Shown here: positions 23,501 through 25,118 of the stretch, one piece after another | Layout: the number at the start of each line of letters is the position of its first letter | Numbering within the stretch: the first letter of the stretch is position 1 | Source: a virus | IMG/VR virus record: IMGVR_UViG_3300045135_001765 | Coordinates: 1 to 25,118 of that record | DNA: 25,118 bases | Reading direction: 5' to 3' (one strand) | Program-made: the position numbers and the translations under genes | The notes under the pieces: generated by a model | What the model saw: the letters and a program-made list of their open reading frames with translations, nothing else | Database searches by the model: none | What the model was told of the DNA's origin: nothing

Positions 23501-25118
23501 CGGCTGTAATAGGTACTTTTGTGGGTGGACCATTGGCTGCGATTATTGCTGGGTTTGCAGCACTTGCAGTTATTTTAACAGGTGGTCAGGAGATTATTCA
23601 ATCATTTTTTGATACTGTGAGTAATGTTGTCGTTGGTATTTTAGAAATTGGAGTTAAGTTTGGTCTTGTAACTACAGAAATAGCGAATGCGGTTACGGCA
23701 GCACTGCCCGATCCAAAACTGTCGGCAGATTTAGCTCAACAACAAGCTGAATTTCAAGCTCAGATAAAAAAGACAGAGAAAGAAATCAAGAAACTTGGCG
23801 ATGCTACTAAACTATTTAAAGATGAGTTATCTATAGCTCCTGAAGATCTTAGGGGCGACTTGATACAAAAGCAAGCTGATAAATTAACTCAATTCGCAAA
23901 TACGGTTGATCAGAGCGGTCTTGTTTTTGAAAAGAATGGGGAAACTGTATCGTCATTACAAGACACAATAGATAAACTTAATGCAGAAATAGAACGCAAT
24001 TCTAAAACATTTGACGGGAATGCCAGAGAAAGAAACAGAGAAACTCAACAGTTAAAACAACGAGTAACACAAACGCAGAAAGAAATAGAAACAGCAAAAC
24101 AAGCATCAACACAGCAGTTAGATAACTTAAAAACCACATTTGAAGCAGCTAGAGCAAATCAAGTTTTCGGTCAAACATTAAAGAGATTGACTAAAGATGG
24201 TAAAGTACAATTGGACCAACAGGGAAGAGTTACTAAAGAGACAATTCAATCATCAACCGCTCTTAATAATATTTATGCGGGACTAATTGCTTCTGGTAGT
24301 AGTGAAAATCAAGCTAGGGTGGCAATCACAAAAGCTATTCTTGGCGAAAAGTCTGCTATGGAGCAACTTAGGGAAGTTAATGAAAAGTTAACAACCAGTA
24401 TTGGTTCGGAATTGAGACCATTGCTTTTTGGGGCTGTTGATGAACAATTAAAAGCTGCTCGCAGAGTAAATGCGGGAATAAAAATTCTTGAAACTCAAGA
24501 TGTTGGAAGTGTGCGATCAGGACAAAGAGGTGGTGGGTTAGATTTTATTAGAACCTTGGGTAATGCGGGACTAACATCTTTTCAGGGTCAAGAACTTACT
24601 GACATATTAGAAGGAATATTTAGAACACAAGCTGGCAGGGAAGGTGAAGAAGGACAAAATCTTATTAACGTATTTGATCAGTTGAAGGCAGACGGTGCAG
24701 AAGGTAAAAAGCAAGCTGATGCATTTCTGTCGGGTTTATTTGGAATCGATGTTACTCAATTAAGGCAGCTTCAAGAATTAGAAAATATCAACGAAGCTCT
24801 TAGTCAACAATCAACAAACGGTCAAGACAACGCTTTCAATGGAGCCATACTCCACGCATTGGGTGAAAATAATCCCAGGGAACATATTATTGAGGTTGGC
24901 GATAGGACCAATACACATTTACAAAACATTTTCGATGAATTAGGTGCAATAAAAGTAAATACAGCTAAACCAGTTCCAGCACCTATAGATACTCCATCTC
25001 CGGATTTTATGATCGGGGGAGGCGGAAATATCGTCACCGGACAAGCAAAAGGCGGGCCGGTCTATGCCGCAGGCGGCACATTAGTAAACTTCCAGCCACA
25101 AGGTACAGACACAGTACC
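20521..25118 (+). CDS. Tape measure protein (3' truncated)
   Basis: The frame is open from ATG 20521 (SD GGGAG at 20510-20514) through the right edge: 1532 complete codons, no stop. Residues about 90-340 match the TP901-type tape measure core: 'AIKFEREFVKLAQVFDTD', then 'ISELAQEFGLSATVIARTSV', 'LAQSGLTAKQTEQAMAAL', and a conserved 'QFRTQ' region. Three copies of a 'GG-V-GTDTVPALL-PGEF' motif occur at about 460-506, 696-738 and 1510-1532 (cut). Between the first two lies an embedded domain (about 535-675) with nuclease-like spacing. Hydrophobic segments lie near 754-775, 789-803, 932-952 and 987-1020, and coiled coils near 1070-1205. It sets tail length and is ejected with the DNA. Being unfinished at 1532 residues, it implies a long tail. 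Confidence 0.9.
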   Translation, partial: MANDSILVQVQLGAPTKANVNAVTKQIKSALSNVSANVQIQNGRQAAQQLQNIKTKTDASTKSMNSFGEAIGLSGRRFLAFTSAVAVVGRLTSAISQATREAIKFEREFVKLAQVFDTDVKALDRLQGSISELAQEFGLSATVIARTSVVLAQSGLTAKQTEQAMAALAKTTLASTFDNIASTTEGAVAIMAQFRTQATQLESQLGAINAVSKKFAVESGDIIEAVRRAGGAFKAAGGNFEDFISLFTAVRSTTRESAETIATGFRTIFARIQRPRTIEFFRELNIELTDGRGNFIGAFKAIRRLSEGLQRAGIEAGSLKFASVVEQLGGIRQVSRVIPLLGEFAKAERARQVAQQGAASLDADVAKAQETLAQAFARTTENFRALIREISQTESFQSILQIALSLANAFIEVARSVKPLIPLITALGAVKIGGLAAGALRKGLGGAGGTGGLGQGFKRGGPVPGTGSGDTVPAMLEPGEFVIRKSAVQAFGADRLSRINKYARGGPAEASIKSIKKRFPSLNKNLPRNKNALNIQDADFAKVNIVQRVVTDSQVKRLNNDPSGKKLVSNFVNEPNVKQQANLFESIVARIYKRNLIKTDQSPLDVRSEAGIGEVKFRNPSRVSRVDLIGKMFRDALGFERGSTGLRKNILGTYTSQTGESRNFGNLEFYVPGTILKSSGKKTAGKGRFLSKFAKGGAVGTDTVPALLTPGEFVVNKESAKAFGYGKLGKINKYAKGGVVGVQKFANGGNVSGSNILSGAAAGGLALSVVFSALGEEADGITKALSKTAITIGILGSVLASSAAKGKKFRELFSKLFSNKAKKEIEDGAKEIAEATTKAEKPLDDFGKELKKVVALLRSVSNKLGGIRTRSGRQRVPGSNQPVRAGVAGFQTPGKISQIRKQGAFGSGELGGEAGGAGGKGASAIQTAIEVAQAGLVATIAGVSATFSIAADSAKKMSEQFIEAGNAEEAGQQARLAAEQESMSSAVTVLAGGAAVIGTFVGGPLAAIIAGFAALAVILTGGQEIIQSFFDTVSNVVVGILEIGVKFGLVTTEIANAVTAALPDPKLSADLAQQQAEFQAQIKKTEKEIKKLGDATKLFKDELSIAPEDLRGDLIQKQADKLTQFANTVDQSGLVFEKNGETVSSLQDTIDKLNAEIERNSKTFDGNARERNRETQQLKQRVTQTQKEIETAKQASTQQLDNLKTTFEAARANQVFGQTLKRLTKDGKVQLDQQGRVTKETIQSSTALNNIYAGLIASGSSENQARVAITKAILGEKSAMEQLREVNEKLTTSIGSELRPLLFGAVDEQLKAARRVNAGIKILETQDVGSVRSGQRGGGLDFIRTLGNAGLTSFQGQELTDILEGIFRTQAGREGEEGQNLINVFDQLKADGAEGKKQADAFLSGLFGIDVTQLRQLQELENINEALSQQSTNGQDNAFNGAILHALGENNPREHIIEVGDRTNTHLQNIFDELGAIKVNTAKPVPAPIDTPSPDFMIGGGGNIVTGQAKGGPVYAAGGTLVNFQPQGTDTV

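Noticed and set aside
1-25118. tRNA, rRNA, CRISPR array, integrase, transposase or attachment site
   Set aside because: No cloverleaf, spaced repeats, IS-type inverted repeats or recombinase motifs were seen by eye; the DNA is almost fully used by structural and cassette genes.

Overview
The window is a contiguous stretch of the late (virion) region of a tailed double-stranded DNA phage or prophage. Every supportable gene is on the + strand, packed head to tail with short gaps or start/stop overlaps, and there is no stretch over 300 bases without a gene. A tail tube protein, tail-assembly-chaperone-like genes and a long tape measure protein, with no tail sheath gene between tube and tape measure, suggest a long non-contractile (siphovirus-like) tail, although a sheath elsewhere cannot be excluded. 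The host cannot be named. Shine-Dalgarno sequences are often strong (GAGGTGATC before the protease gene, GGAGG before several others), so the host uses canonical SD initiation. The fibre, lectin-like and sugar-repeat proteins resemble those common in environmental (aquatic) phages, but that is an impression, not a search result.

Layout. 1-653: 3' end of a probable portal gene. 687-2105: capsid maturation protease fused to a coiled-coil scaffold, with a convincing internal in-frame start that could also release the scaffold alone. 2117-3595: decoration-type protein and HK97-fold major capsid protein, closed by an intrinsic terminator. 3679-4967: three small virion proteins, then a second terminator. 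5032-9771: two large adhesin/fibre proteins, the first with a LamG/concanavalin-like domain set in about 20-residue repeats, the second a repeat-rich fibre; then a small gene at 9771-10175.

10185-13457 is the accessory part: four translationally coupled genes encoding a phosphoribosyltransferase-HAD fusion with an N-terminal cysteine cluster, a GT-A glycosyltransferase, a small sulfotransferase-like protein and an NAD-dependent sugar-nucleotide epimerase. Together they look like a pathway that makes, attaches and perhaps sulfates a sugar on the virion or on the host surface. The part is visibly richer in A+T than the capsid genes.

13521-16945 returns to structure: a BppU-like Ig-type protein and then the neck (adaptor, two small proteins, head-closure-like protein, gp10-like tail-completion protein, probable tail terminator). 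16985-20446: tail tube and three genes in the chaperone position. A structured terminator-like leader precedes the tape measure gene, which starts at 20521 and runs off the right edge. That protein has a TP901-type core, three copies of a G-rich 'DTVPA-L-PGEF' motif, an embedded segment resembling a PD-(D/E)XK nuclease fold, and several hydrophobic segments.

The most interesting candidates are the sulfotransferase-containing glycan cassette inserted in the structural operon, the nuclease-like insert in the tape measure protein, and the nested scaffold start.
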